DNA of 64,000 nucleotides, taken from positions 62,001-126,000 of the forward strand of contig DVKC01000018.1 in the NCBI GenBank assembly GCA_018716295.1, written 5' to 3'. Both the position numbers and the translations under genes were made by a program. The notes beneath the pieces are model-generated. The model saw only the letters and a program-made list of their open reading frames with translations. It had not been told where the DNA came from and did no database searches. Positions 17,873 to 27,527 of the stretch are shown piece after piece (the stretch's first letter is position 1; each line of letters starts with the position of its first letter). Source of the stretch: Candidatus Avimuribaculum pullicola (GTDB lineage: Bacteria; Bacteroidota; Bacteroidia; Bacteroidales; Muribaculaceae).

Positions 17873-19168
17873 ATGAAGAACTTTAAAATATTTCAAATGG
17901 CTTTTGCCGCCCTGTTGGTGTTCATGGGTGTGACGGCAACTTCGTGTGAGGACGAGCCACACAAATATGAGATTGCCGACGGTGTGCCGACTATAAAATA
18001 CGTGAAAGTCACTTCGCCCGAGTCGGGCGACTCGCTCATCACTGGTGCTTACATGGATAATCTCATTTGCATTGTCGGCGACAACTTGCGCAGCACCGTG
18101 GAACTGTGGTTCAACGACCAGAAGGCCGTGCTTAACACCAGCTACATGACCGACAATACCATCCTCGTGGCTGTTCCTGGCAATATACCGGGCGAGGTGT
18201 CTAACATGATGTATTTCGTCACCGCCAGCAACGACACTATTACTTATCCGTTTGAAGTGATTGTGCCTGCTCCGTCGGTCAACTCGATGTCGTGTGAATA
18301 TGCTCCTGCCGGCAGCGAAGCCACCATATATGGCAACTACTTCATCGACGACCCCAACGTGCCACTGTCAATCGCATTTGGAAATGTCGATGTGACTGAA
18401 ATCACCGACATACAGATGTCGCAAGTTTCGTTTATCGTTCCGCAAGGCGTGGAGGAATGCAACGTGAGCGTAACATCGATTTATGGTACTACAGTTTCTT
18501 CGTTCCACTATCTCGACACGCGCAATATCCTCTTTGACTGGGACGGCTCGCATGGTGGCATCACCAGCGGTCACGGTTGGCGTAATGGTGTAGTGCAAAG
18601 CACTAACCCCGAGGGTATCGACGGCAGCTACATCTACTTTGGCGGCGTATCGATGTCGGGCGCAGTGGGTGGCACTTGGGCCGAGGATAATTTCTCGTTC
18701 AACTATTGGCCAGAACCCGAGAATGGGTATCCCGAATTAAGCTCAATGCCTGAATTTGCCGAGATGCTCGACCGATATGAATTGTCGGAATTGCAAATCA
18801 AGTTTGAGGCATACGTGCCTACGAGCAACCCGTGGCAATCGAGCGCATTGCAGATGATATTCTCGGGCAACGACATTGTGACATACGCCACAGGCAACAA
18901 CGGTTACTTCTCAAATACCGACCTGCCGCGCGGGTTGTGGATTCCATGGCAATTAACTGGCAGCTATGACACGGGCGACCAATGGGTAACTGTATCGATG
19001 AATTTGTCGGAATTCAACCGCACTCATGAAGGACAGGCTTGCGGCTCGGCATTGTCAAAGGACGATTTCACTGGCCTCACATTCTTCGTATGGAATGGCG
19101 GCGTGGAAGGTACCGACTGTAATCCAGTTATCTGCATCGATAACATACGTATAGTACCTATTAACTAA
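17873..19168 (+). CDS. Surface glycan-binding lipoprotein with IPT/TIG-like N-terminus
   Basis: This 431-residue lipoprotein has lipobox TATSC (Cys25) followed by EDEP, predicting surface display. Two immunoglobulin-like IPT/TIG-type segments occupy roughly residues 40-215 (SLITGAYMDNLICIVGDNLRSTVELWFNDQ is the first). The C-terminal half, from LFDWDGSHGG, resembles a carbohydrate-binding beta-sandwich with many aromatics. The position after SusD is that of SusE-like binding proteins. It probably holds mannan at the cell surface; the ligand is inferred from the neighbouring enzymes only. Confidence 0.75.
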   Translation: MKNFKIFQMAFAALLVFMGVTATSCEDEPHKYEIADGVPTIKYVKVTSPESGDSLITGAYMDNLICIVGDNLRSTVELWFNDQKAVLNTSYMTDNTILVAVPGNIPGEVSNMMYFVTASNDTITYPFEVIVPAPSVNSMSCEYAPAGSEATIYGNYFIDDPNVPLSIAFGNVDVTEITDIQMSQVSFIVPQGVEECNVSVTSIYGTTVSSFHYLDTRNILFDWDGSHGGITSGHGWRNGVVQSTNPEGIDGSYIYFGGVSMSGAVGGTWAEDNFSFNYWPEPENGYPELSSMPEFAEMLDRYELSELQIKFEAYVPTSNPWQSSALQMIFSGNDIVTYATGNNGYFSNTDLPRGLWIPWQLTGSYDTGDQWVTVSMNLSEFNRTHEGQACGSALSKDDFTGLTFFVWNGGVEGTDCNPVICIDNIRIVPIN

Positions 19169-19188
19169 CTTGAAAATTTGATACTGAA

Positions 19189-21189
19189 ATGAAGAAATAT
19201 AAAATATCGTCATTTATAATGATGTGCCTGTTGGTTGTGAGCGGTTTCATGTTCACTGCTTGTGACGATGACGACCTCGACACCAACCAGTTCACAGGCG
19301 GCATAAAACTGAATGTGTTCGGTCCATGCCCGGTGGCTCGTGGCGGTGAGTTGCGATTCATCGGTAGCGGCATGAACCAGGTTACAGGCGTGGTTATCCC
19401 CGGCTGTGACGAAATCACCGACATCACGGTTGTCAGCAATGAGGAAATCACCGTTACCGTTCCGCAAGATGCCGAGGTGGGAAAAGTTATCCTCAACACG
19501 CCGCAAGGCCAGATTGAAACAATCACTGAAATCACATACCTCGAACCTGTTTCGATTGAGGATTTCTCGCCCAAGACCGTTAGGCCCGGCGACGAGTTGG
19601 TGATTACGGGTGAATACCTCAACTTGATGCGCGCCGTTATCTTCGAGGATGGCGTGACTGTGGAAGTGCCCGAGTCCGACCGCACTCGCAACGAAATCAG
19701 GGTCATCGTGCCGGCCGAGGCTCAAACAGGCTATATCGGAGTGTCGGACCTTGGCATACAAGAAGATGGAACTGCCGAAGCCAATGGCATTGCCAATGAG
19801 ATTTACTCGGAAGAGGAATTGACAGTTACATTGCCTGCTGTGGCACAGGTTGTGAACCTCACCAATAGGAAACCTGGCGACGTGGTGACAATCACTGGTA
19901 CCGACCTCGACTTGGTAACCACGGTGTTGATGCCTAACGACAGCATTGCCGAGTTTACATACGCCAACGAAGCTCTCAACATTACCTTGCGCGATGATGC
20001 TACCGATGGCGAGATACGCATGCTCCCGGCTTCGGGTATAGAGGTGGTTATCGCCAACTTGACTATGGCTGTGCCTACCGAGCTTGCAGCCGTTCCGGCT
20101 ACCGGCTTGCGCGAGGGCGATGTAATCACCATTACAGGTGCCGACCTCGACTTGGTAACTAATGTGACTTTCGCTGGCATGACCGATGCCACTGAGCTTG
20201 ACTCACAATCGGCTACCGAAATCACCGTGACCATGCCGGCTGCCGCTCAGTCGGGCGACATCACACTCAACACGGCTGCTGGCAAGACTGCCACTGTGGC
20301 AATCACTACGCTCAAGCCGTCGGTTAACTCTTACTCTCCTGCCGGAGGCGTGAGTGGTGGCAATGACCTGACCATCTCGGGTAGCGACCTCGACCTTGTG
20401 GCAAGCATTACGTTCACAGGCGGTGCAGTAGTGGAGAGTGCCGATTTCGTGGCGCAATCGGCCACCGAAATCACCCTCACCGTGCCTACAATGGGTGCCG
20501 AAACCGGGGCATTGACCCTCGCTATGGGTAATGGCGAAATCGTCGAAGCTCCCGAGGTTACAATTACCTCGCCCGAATGCGCTTATTTGCCCACTTTGCC
20601 CGAGAGCATCGAAGTAGGCACGGTAGCACAAGTCGGCATAGTAAACGGTAGCATGCTCACTGGCGTGTCGGTTAACGGTATTGCAGTGCAATTCATGTAT
20701 ATCGCCTCTACCGAGATGCTGCAATTCAATGTTCCGACCGGTCTCACCGGCGAGACTTGCGAGCTTGTGCTCACATCGTCTAACGGCCAGTCGATGACCT
20801 ACACAGTGAACCTTGTGGGTGGCACACCTGCCGAAACCACCATCTGGGAAGGCGAGTTCTACCTCAGCTGGAATGCCCTTGATGCCCTTTCGTGGGGTGG
20901 ATATGATTTCAGCACCGTTCCCGCAGGAGCTACTATGATTATCTATTACACACTCGACACATCGTTTGATTACTGGCAATTGCGTGTAGCCAAGGGCAAT
21001 GGCTGGGCTGCTCTTGCCGATTGGAGTGCTTCAATCGGTGGTGGCACTGAGGTAGGTTTGGAAGCTGGTACAACATCGTACTCCTACACATTGACTGCAA
21101 ACGACGTTAATGAGCTCGCCAACGATGGCGGTTTGATATTGACAGGAACCAACCTGACACTCACACGTGTAGCCCTTTCGGGAATTTGA
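19189..21189 (+). CDS. Surface lipoprotein with about five IPT/TIG repeats
   Basis: This 666-residue lipoprotein (lipobox FTAC, Cys25, then DDDDLD) is predicted to be surface exposed. IPT/TIG-like units can be seen at about residues 48-118, 122-220, 222-296, 298-370 and 374-455. Three carry near-identical cores (GDVVTITGTDLDLVT, GDVITITGADLDLVT, GNDLTISGSDLDLVA). A further region and a C-terminal module (about 555-666, WEGEFYLSWNALDALSWGG) may bind glycan. The repeats probably form a stalk projecting the binding module. Function is by position in the locus; no catalytic motif was seen. Confidence 0.75.
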   Translation: MKKYKISSFIMMCLLVVSGFMFTACDDDDLDTNQFTGGIKLNVFGPCPVARGGELRFIGSGMNQVTGVVIPGCDEITDITVVSNEEITVTVPQDAEVGKVILNTPQGQIETITEITYLEPVSIEDFSPKTVRPGDELVITGEYLNLMRAVIFEDGVTVEVPESDRTRNEIRVIVPAEAQTGYIGVSDLGIQEDGTAEANGIANEIYSEEELTVTLPAVAQVVNLTNRKPGDVVTITGTDLDLVTTVLMPNDSIAEFTYANEALNITLRDDATDGEIRMLPASGIEVVIANLTMAVPTELAAVPATGLREGDVITITGADLDLVTNVTFAGMTDATELDSQSATEITVTMPAAAQSGDITLNTAAGKTATVAITTLKPSVNSYSPAGGVSGGNDLTISGSDLDLVASITFTGGAVVESADFVAQSATEITLTVPTMGAETGALTLAMGNGEIVEAPEVTITSPECAYLPTLPESIEVGTVAQVGIVNGSMLTGVSVNGIAVQFMYIASTEMLQFNVPTGLTGETCELVLTSSNGQSMTYTVNLVGGTPAETTIWEGEFYLSWNALDALSWGGYDFSTVPAGATMIIYYTLDTSFDYWQLRVAKGNGWAALADWSASIGGGTEVGLEAGTTSYSYTLTANDVNELANDGGLILTGTNLTLTRVALSGI

Positions 21190-21223
21190 ATTGTTCAATA
21201 GGTTTTATATAACTTCACTTCAC

Positions 21224-21257
21224 GCAGATGCCCGTTCAGTTTCGGGCGGGCATTTGC
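21224..21257 (+). terminator. Hairpin between surface lipoprotein and GH26 genes
   Basis: GCAGATGCCCG (21224-21234) pairs with CGGGCATTTGC (21247-21257) with one G-T pair and a 12-nt loop. No clear T run follows, so it may attenuate or protect mRNA within the operon rather than end it. Confidence 0.5.
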
Positions 21258-21300
21258 TTCATTAAAGGAAAAATTGTAACTTTCTCACATAAACATAGAA

Positions 21301-22737
21301 ATGAAATTCTTTAAGACTATACTAGTATTCCTCATCATGGCTTGCGCATTGGTCGCTTGCGATGACGATGACGACAAGGTGATGACCCAGACTCCAGTCA
21401 CGCTGCGTAGCCAGTCGATAGCCGAGGGGGCTTCGGTGCTTGCAGGTACAACCACGCAGCTCACCCTTTCATACAACTACCACATGGCTATCAACGACGC
21501 GGTGAATGTGACCGTTAACGGCACTAACGTCACTCCTGTCATTGACGCAGCCGATGTCAAGAACGTCATAATCCCATTGGCTCTTAATGCGGGTGTCGAT
21601 TATACAATATCGGTACCCGAAGGGGCATTCTATAACAACGACAATGTGACGATGACTTCGGAGGCTCTCACTATCAATTTCTCGACCGAGGCTGGATTGG
21701 ACAAGAGCACTGTCGCTACGACGCTTGTCAATGACAATGCTACACCTCAGGCTGTGAATGTGTATAATTTCTTGCTTGAGAACTACACGGCAAAAACATT
21801 GTCGGGCGTAATGGCAAATGTTGCCAACAATAATGATTTCTCAGACCTTGTTTACAGCACTACGGGCAAGTATCCGGCATTAACGGGGTATGACTTCATA
21901 CACTTGTCTTATTCTCCTAACGACTGGATCAACTATGGCGACATTACTCCAGCCCGGACGCAATGGGACAATAATGGCTTGGTTACTTATATGTGGCACT
22001 GGAACACCCCGACCAACGAGGGTGACGACATAAGCACTTACAGCGCAAATTCCGACTTCGACATTGAGGCTGCCCTCACCGAGGGAACGTGGCAACACGA
22101 TTTCATCATGAACGATATCGCCAAGGTAGCTGGCTACTTGAAGCAATTGCAAGATGCTGGTATCCCGGTGATATGGCGTCCGCTTCACGAGGCTGCTGGT
22201 AACTACGACCTCTATGGTAGCATGGAAGAGGGTGCATGGTTCTGGTGGGGCAAGAAAGGCACTGAGTACACCAAGCAGCTGTGGCAGTTGCTTTACGACC
22301 AGCTCGTGAATGTATATGGGCTTAACAACCTCATTTGGGTGTGGACTGTGCAAGTGCCAGCCGAGAGAACCGACGATTACCTCGATGTTGCAGCAGCTGC
22401 ATATCCAGGCGATGATTATGTGGATATAATTGGCGTTGACATATATGCCGACAATATCGACTCGAAGAGAATTCAATTTGACTTTGCCGCTGCTGTAGGC
22501 GATGGCAAGAAGATGGTGACACTCAGTGAGTGTGGCAATGTGCCCAATCCCGAAAATTGTTTCTTGTCGGGCGAGGCTTGGTCGTGGTTCATGGTGTGGT
22601 ACAATGTGGACGAAAATGGCGACTTGCTGTTGACCGTCGATGATGCCAACTATAGCCTTAACACTGCCGATTATTGGAACGAGTTGATGAACAGCGATTA
22701 TGTCATCACACGTGATGAGATGCCAAGTTTGAAGTAA
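21301..22737 (+). CDS. GH26 endo-beta-1,4-mannanase, surface lipoprotein
   Basis: Family 26 retaining mannanase of 478 residues. Lipobox ALVAC (Cys20) is followed by five Asp, a strong surface-export signal. Residues about 28-132 form an Ig-like N-terminal domain and the TIM barrel follows. The acid/base Glu297 is in WRPLHEAAG, the FWWG block follows, and the nucleophile Glu410 is in TLSECGN. Aromatic residues of the cleft (WVWT) are present. It probably makes the first cuts in mannan outside the cell before SusCD import, as surface GH26 mannanases do in other Bacteroides loci. Confidence 0.9.
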   Translation: MKFFKTILVFLIMACALVACDDDDDKVMTQTPVTLRSQSIAEGASVLAGTTTQLTLSYNYHMAINDAVNVTVNGTNVTPVIDAADVKNVIIPLALNAGVDYTISVPEGAFYNNDNVTMTSEALTINFSTEAGLDKSTVATTLVNDNATPQAVNVYNFLLENYTAKTLSGVMANVANNNDFSDLVYSTTGKYPALTGYDFIHLSYSPNDWINYGDITPARTQWDNNGLVTYMWHWNTPTNEGDDISTYSANSDFDIEAALTEGTWQHDFIMNDIAKVAGYLKQLQDAGIPVIWRPLHEAAGNYDLYGSMEEGAWFWWGKKGTEYTKQLWQLLYDQLVNVYGLNNLIWVWTVQVPAERTDDYLDVAAAAYPGDDYVDIIGVDIYADNIDSKRIQFDFAAAVGDGKKMVTLSECGNVPNPENCFLSGEAWSWFMVWYNVDENGDLLLTVDDANYSLNTADYWNELMNSDYVITRDEMPSLK

Positions 22738-22756
22738 ACGATGAATATGCCTGTAC

Positions 22757-22796
22757 TGCCGAGGCGCATACATTGGCTTTGCGCCTCGGGGTGGCA
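22757..22796 (+). terminator. Hairpin between GH26 and GH3 genes
   Basis: A perfect 10-bp stem CCGAGGCGCA (22759-22768) with TGCGCCTCGG (22780-22789), extended by TG and CA bases. No T run follows. Together with the hairpin at 21224-21257 it brackets the surface GH26 gene, which suggests tuning of expression inside the operon. Confidence 0.5.
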
Positions 22797-22824
22797 GGTG
22801 GTTTAAAACAGATTGCAATATTAT

Positions 22825-25071
22825 ATGGAGATTTATAAAAATCCGACTGCACCTATTGCCAGCAGGGTTGAAGACCTGTTGCAGCGAATGACACTTGAAG
22901 AGAAGGTGGGGCAGACCAACCAACTTGTGGGTGTGGAGCATTTCCGCCACAACTTGGGTGTGATGAATGCCGGCGACTTGTTCCGTAACACGGCACAAGC
23001 CATATACGTCGGTTGTGAGCCCGAGGACTTGGAGGCGTGGACGCAACAAGGGCGTGTGGGATCGTTCCTCCATGTAAACACTATCGAAGAGGCCAACCGA
23101 TTGCAGCACCTTGCAATGCAGAGCCGCTTGGCTGTGCCGTTGCTATTCGGTATAGATGCCATTCATGGCAATGCTTATTGCCGCGACAACACTGTATATC
23201 CTGGCAACTTGGGGCTGGCTTGCTCGTTCAATGTAGAGCTGGCAAGGCGCATAGCACGGCAGACGGCTGCCGAAATGCGTGCCATGAACATGCACTGGAC
23301 TTTCAACCCCAATGTAGAAGTGGCCCGCGATGCACGGTGGGGCCGTTGCGGTGAAACATACGGCGAGGATTGCTACTTGGTGACACGCATGGGCGTGGCG
23401 ACTGTGGAGGGATTGCAAGGCAAGCTCGACAGCGAAGCCGACGTGATGGCTTGTGCCAAGCACTGGGTAGGCGGCAGCTTGCCTGAGAATGGCACGAACG
23501 GTAGTCCTGCCGATATGAGCGAACGCACATTGCGTACCACGTTTTTCCCTCCGTTCAAGGCTGCTGTTGATGCTGGTGTGGCAACGGTGATGCCGTCGCA
23601 CAACGAGCTTAACGGCGTTCCATGCCACAGCAACCGTTGGCTGATGACCGATGTGCTACGTGGCGAGTGGGGATTTGACGGGTTTGTAGTGAGCGACTGG
23701 ATGGACATTGAGCATGTTCATGACTTGCATGGCACTGCCGAAACTGTCGAAGATGCTTATCGCCAAAGCATCACTGCCGGTATGGACATGCACATGCATG
23801 GCCCGGGGTGGGTTGATGCCGTGTGCCAACTTGTGAGGGACGGCGTGATAAGCGAAGAACGCATCGATGAGAGTGTGCGCCGCATACTCACCATGAAGTT
23901 CAGGTTGGGGCTGTTTGAACACCCGTATGCCGACGAGGCTAAGACGATGCAGGTGCGATTGTGCCAAGAGCATCGCCGCACGGCACTCGAAGCCGCCCGT
24001 CAGAGCATAGTCCTGCTCAAGAATAGCGGCTTGCTTCCGCTTGATGCAAAGCGCGTAGGCAAGATACTCGTGACTGGCATCAACGCCAACGACGAAAACA
24101 TCATGGGCGACTGGTCGGCACAGCAGCGTGCCGAGAATGTCATCACGGTGCTTGACGGGGTGCGTAGTCTGGCATCGGAAGATGCCGAGGTGATGTATGT
24201 TGACCAGGGCTGGGATCCGCGCAACATGAATCCAGCTATGGTGGAACGGGCCGCACAAGCAGCGCGTGAAGCCGATGTCAACATCGTGGTAGCTGGCGAG
24301 TATATGATGCGGTGGCGGTGGCATGACCGCACTTGCGGTGAGGACACCGACCGTAGCGACATCGACCTCGTGGGACTGCAAAATGAGCTTATCGAGCGTG
24401 TTGCGGCATCGGGTAAGCCCACCGTGCTTGTCCTTATCAACGGTCGCCCGTTGGGCATTGAGCGTGTAGCTGGCAAGGTGTCGGCTATCGTCGAGGCGTG
24501 GGAATCTGGAATGTGTGGCGGGCAAGCCATTGCCGAAATATTATTTGGCAAGGTGAATCCAAGTGCCAAGTTGTCGATTACCATACCACATTCGGTGGGG
24601 CAGTTGCGCAGCTACTATGACCACAAGCCGTCGATGTATTTCCACCCTTATGTGTGTGCGCCGAGTGAGCCACTTTTCCCATTTGGCTACGGGTTGTCAT
24701 ATACCCAATATGCTTATTCCAATCTTTCCCTTTCGGGTGAGATTGATGCCGATGGAAACGGACAGATTGATGTGGCTGTGACAGTGGCCAATACTGGCAA
24801 GCGTGATGGAGTGGAGATAGTCCAACTTTATATCCGCGACGAGTATAGCACGTTTACACGTCCTGTCAAGGAGTTGAAAGACTTCGCGCGCGTGGAGTTG
24901 AAGGCTGGTGGGAAGAAACGTGTGCATTTCATCCTCACTGCCGATAAACTTGCAATGCTCGATGGCAACTTTGCTCCTGTAGTAGAGCCTGGCGGTTTTG
25001 TCGTGATGGTGGGTTCTTCGAGCCGTGATTGCGATTTGTTGAAATCAAGATTTGTTGTAAAGAAAAAATAG
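22825..25071 (+). CDS. GH3 beta-glucosidase/beta-mannosidase-type exo-hydrolase
   Basis: This 748-residue family 3 enzyme has the N-terminal barrel domain (LEEKVGQTNQL, then LFGIDAIHGN), the conserved KHWVGG/H dyad region, nucleophile Asp291 in FVVSDWMDIEHVHD, the second alpha/beta domain, and a C-terminal fibronectin-III-like domain (NTGKRDGVEIVQLYIRDEYS). It should release terminal beta-glucose or mannose from gluco-manno-oligosaccharides. The ATG at 22825 (MEIYKNPT) is used; a TTG at 22813 gives no better start. Neither start gives a signal peptide, unlike most GH3 enzymes in such loci, so it may be cytosolic. Confidence 0.9.
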   Translation: MEIYKNPTAPIASRVEDLLQRMTLEEKVGQTNQLVGVEHFRHNLGVMNAGDLFRNTAQAIYVGCEPEDLEAWTQQGRVGSFLHVNTIEEANRLQHLAMQSRLAVPLLFGIDAIHGNAYCRDNTVYPGNLGLACSFNVELARRIARQTAAEMRAMNMHWTFNPNVEVARDARWGRCGETYGEDCYLVTRMGVATVEGLQGKLDSEADVMACAKHWVGGSLPENGTNGSPADMSERTLRTTFFPPFKAAVDAGVATVMPSHNELNGVPCHSNRWLMTDVLRGEWGFDGFVVSDWMDIEHVHDLHGTAETVEDAYRQSITAGMDMHMHGPGWVDAVCQLVRDGVISEERIDESVRRILTMKFRLGLFEHPYADEAKTMQVRLCQEHRRTALEAARQSIVLLKNSGLLPLDAKRVGKILVTGINANDENIMGDWSAQQRAENVITVLDGVRSLASEDAEVMYVDQGWDPRNMNPAMVERAAQAAREADVNIVVAGEYMMRWRWHDRTCGEDTDRSDIDLVGLQNELIERVAASGKPTVLVLINGRPLGIERVAGKVSAIVEAWESGMCGGQAIAEILFGKVNPSAKLSITIPHSVGQLRSYYDHKPSMYFHPYVCAPSEPLFPFGYGLSYTQYAYSNLSLSGEIDADGNGQIDVAVTVANTGKRDGVEIVQLYIRDEYSTFTRPVKELKDFARVELKAGGKKRVHFILTADKLAMLDGNFAPVVEPGGFVVMVGSSSRDCDLLKSRFVVKKK

Positions 25072-25078
25072 TGGTAGA

Positions 25079-26197
25079 ATGAAAAAGTTTTTGCTATATA
25101 TACCGTTTTTGTTAGCTTTGGCAAGCTGTTCGGGTACAAAGAGCACCGATGAGGCAGCACAGCAGCCTGAGCCTACTCCAGCTGCCGAGTTGCGTATGCG
25201 TCTTGACAGCATATCTCGCCATGGATTTGCCTTTGGTATGCACGATGCCACAGCATACGGCCACACATGGGCATGGGTCGAGGACAGTTGCGATGTCTAT
25301 AGCGTGTGTGGCGATTATCCAGGTGTGATGAACTGGGATTTGGGCCTTATTGAATGGGCTTGCGACAAGGAACTTGACGGAGTGTCGTTTGAGCTTATTC
25401 GTCGCGAGGTGGCTAAGCAAGACCGTCGTGGAGGTATCAATACGTTCAGTTGGCACGCCCGCAATCCGTTGACAAAAGGTGACTCATGGAACACCGATGG
25501 CGAGCAAGTGGTGCATCAATGCGTAACCGAGGGTAATCCGCTCAACGACACTATCAAAGTTTGGATAGGTCGTGCTGCCGATTTTATAGGCTCGCTGCGT
25601 GATGATCAGGGGCGTCGCATAGGCGTGGTATTCCGTCCGTGGCACGAGCACACTGGCAGTTGGTTCTGGTGGGGGTATGACCATTGTTCGGTTGAGGATT
25701 ACAAGGCATTGTGGAAACTTACATACGATATTTTCCGTGAAAAAGGTATCGACAATGTGTTGTGGGCCTATTCGCCCGACAAGGACAATGTGAGTGATGT
25801 CGAGAGCTACCTTGAACGTTATCCGGGCGACAGCATTGTCGATATATTGGGTGGTGACGTGTACCATTTCGACGGCGAGAAAGGAAAGGAGGCATATATT
25901 GAACGCATCAGCAATGTTATCGGTTCGGCTTGCCAAGTGGCAAAAGAGCGTGGCAAACTCGCCGCGTTTACCGAAACTGGCAGCGAGGGCATACCGATGG
26001 ACGACTGGTGGACTGATGTATTGCTTGCCAACATCGGGCAATACCCTGTGTGCTATGTGTCGGTGTGGCGCAATGCGCACGACAATCCACGCCATTTTTA
26101 TGCTCCATATCCCGGACATGCTTCGGTGGCATCGTTCATGGAATTTTATAACAATGAAAAAACCCTTTTTGCACGTGATTTAGAGCTTATAAAATAA
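25079..26197 (+). CDS. GH26 mannobiose-releasing beta-mannanase, periplasmic lipoprotein
   Basis: This second GH26 (372 residues) has a short lipoprotein signal (LALASC, Cys17) and non-acidic residues after Cys (SGTKS), which predicts a periplasmic location. Catalytic Glu190 in VFRPWHEHTG followed by WFWWG, and nucleophile Glu299 in FTETGSEG, are both intact. It lacks the Ig-like domain of the upstream GH26. The order GH26, GH130, symporter, epimerase is the same as in the Bacteroides fragilis mannan operon, where the GH26 liberates mannobiose. The same role is likely here. It starts 7 nt after the GH3 stop. Confidence 0.9.
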   Translation: MKKFLLYIPFLLALASCSGTKSTDEAAQQPEPTPAAELRMRLDSISRHGFAFGMHDATAYGHTWAWVEDSCDVYSVCGDYPGVMNWDLGLIEWACDKELDGVSFELIRREVAKQDRRGGINTFSWHARNPLTKGDSWNTDGEQVVHQCVTEGNPLNDTIKVWIGRAADFIGSLRDDQGRRIGVVFRPWHEHTGSWFWWGYDHCSVEDYKALWKLTYDIFREKGIDNVLWAYSPDKDNVSDVESYLERYPGDSIVDILGGDVYHFDGEKGKEAYIERISNVIGSACQVAKERGKLAAFTETGSEGIPMDDWWTDVLLANIGQYPVCYVSVWRNAHDNPRHFYAPYPGHASVASFMEFYNNEKTLFARDLELIK

Positions 26198-26224
26198 TAT
26201 ACACACATATACAAAATTGAAGCT

Positions 26225-27391
26225 ATGACACTTTTTGAAGAAAGAAAGCATAAAGTAGAACATGATTATGAAGAATTGGTGAGCCGCCGCAACGAAAAGA
26301 TTGAGGGCAATGGTATCTTCTGCCGTTATAAAAATCCTGTGTTGACTGCTCAAATGGCTCCACCGTTCTGGCGTTATGATTATGATCCTGAGAGCAATCC
26401 CTATTTCATGGAGCGTATAGGCGTGAATGCCGTGCTCAATTCAGGCGCAATCAAGTGGAATGGGAAATACGTGCTGGTGGTGCGTGTTGAAGGCAACGAT
26501 CGCAAGTCGTTCTTCGCACTTGCCGAGAGTCCAAACGGTATCGATAACTTCCGCTTCCTCGACCATCCTATCACTATGCCCGAGAGCGACGATCCTGCCG
26601 TAAACATATATGACATGCGCCTCACGGCACATGAAGATGGCTGGGTGTATGGATTGTTCTGTGTAGAACGCCACGACGACTCGAAACCGGGTGACTTGAG
26701 TGCCGCTACTGCCACTTGCGGTATTGCTCGCACCAAGGACTTGGTGAACTGGGAACGCCTCCCTGACTTGAAGAGCCGCAGCCAGCAACGCAACGTAGTG
26801 CTGCACCCCGAGTTTGTAGATGGCAAGTATGCTCTTTACACTCGCCCGCAAGATGGATTTATCGATGCTGGCAGCGGTGGCGGCATAGGATGGGCACTTA
26901 TTGATGACATTACCAATGCCGAGGTGAAGGAAGAGCGCATCATAGATTGCCGCCACTACCACACCATCAAGGAATGCAAGAATGGTGAAGGCCCGCACCC
27001 CATCAAGACCCCTAAGGGTTGGTTGCACTTGGCTCACGGTGTGCGCGGGTGTGCATCGGGATTGCGCTATGTGCTGTACATGTACATGACATCGCTCGAA
27101 GAGCCTTGGCGCGAGATTGCTACTCCTGGCGGCTACTTGATGGCACCTGTGGGCGATGAATATGTGGGCGACGTGATGAACGTCTTGTTCACCAACGGCT
27201 GGATTGCCGATGAGGATGGCAAGGTATATATCTACTACGCATCGTGCGACACGCGTATGCATGTTGCCACTTCAACCATCGACCAGCTTGTTGACTACTG
27301 CATGAATACTCCGGCAGATGGACTTTCGACAGGCGAATCGGTAAAGACGTTGAACCGCCTTATCGACAAGAATTTGAAAATAATTAGATAA
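26225..27391 (+). CDS. GH130 4-O-beta-D-mannosyl-D-glucose phosphorylase
   Basis: This cytosolic enzyme converts mannosyl-glucose and phosphate to mannose-1-phosphate and glucose. The 388 residues show the GH130 five-blade propeller blocks: [29 protein letters not shown], and [12 protein letters not shown] with Asp130, which corresponds to the catalytic Asp of the characterised B. fragilis enzyme. HHxIKE-type ([10 protein letters not shown]) and [10 protein letters not shown] phosphate/sugar-binding blocks follow. There is no signal peptide. It sits between the periplasmic GH26 and the sugar symporter, the canonical order of the mannobiose pathway. Confidence 0.92.
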   Translation: MTLFEERKHKVEHDYEELVSRRNEKIEGNGIFCRYKNPVLTAQMAPPFWRYDYDPESNPYFMERIGVNAVLNSGAIKWNGKYVLVVRVEGNDRKSFFALAESPNGIDNFRFLDHPITMPESDDPAVNIYDMRLTAHEDGWVYGLFCVERHDDSKPGDLSAATATCGIARTKDLVNWERLPDLKSRSQQRNVVLHPEFVDGKYALYTRPQDGFIDAGSGGGIGWALIDDITNAEVKEERIIDCRHYHTIKECKNGEGPHPIKTPKGWLHLAHGVRGCASGLRYVLYMYMTSLEEPWREIATPGGYLMAPVGDEYVGDVMNVLFTNGWIADEDGKVYIYYASCDTRMHVATSTIDQLVDYCMNTPADGLSTGESVKTLNRLIDKNLKIIR

Positions 27392-27400
27392 ATCAAGCGG

Positions 27401-27512
27401 CCCCCCTCAATCCTCCCCGAGGGGGGACTTGCTGAAGTTGATTGTGTGATATTTGCGCCCCGACGATGGGGTGGCAAACTTTGGCAAGTCCCCCCTCGGG
27501 GGGAATGGCGGG
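27401..27512. repeat. Long inverted repeat between GH130 and the symporter
   Basis: Perfect 18-bp arms, CCCCGAGGGGGGACTTGC (27415-27432) and its complement (27484-27501), are separated by 51 nt. Flanking C-rich and G-rich sequence extends the pairing imperfectly, and an inner TTGCgCCCC/GGGGtgGCAA stem lies in the spacer. Its sharp contrast with flanking coding DNA suggests an intergenic mobile or REP-like repeat. It would also fold strongly in the mRNA just upstream of the symporter. Confidence 0.7.
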
Positions 27513-27527
27513 GGTGTTTTTTTCAGT

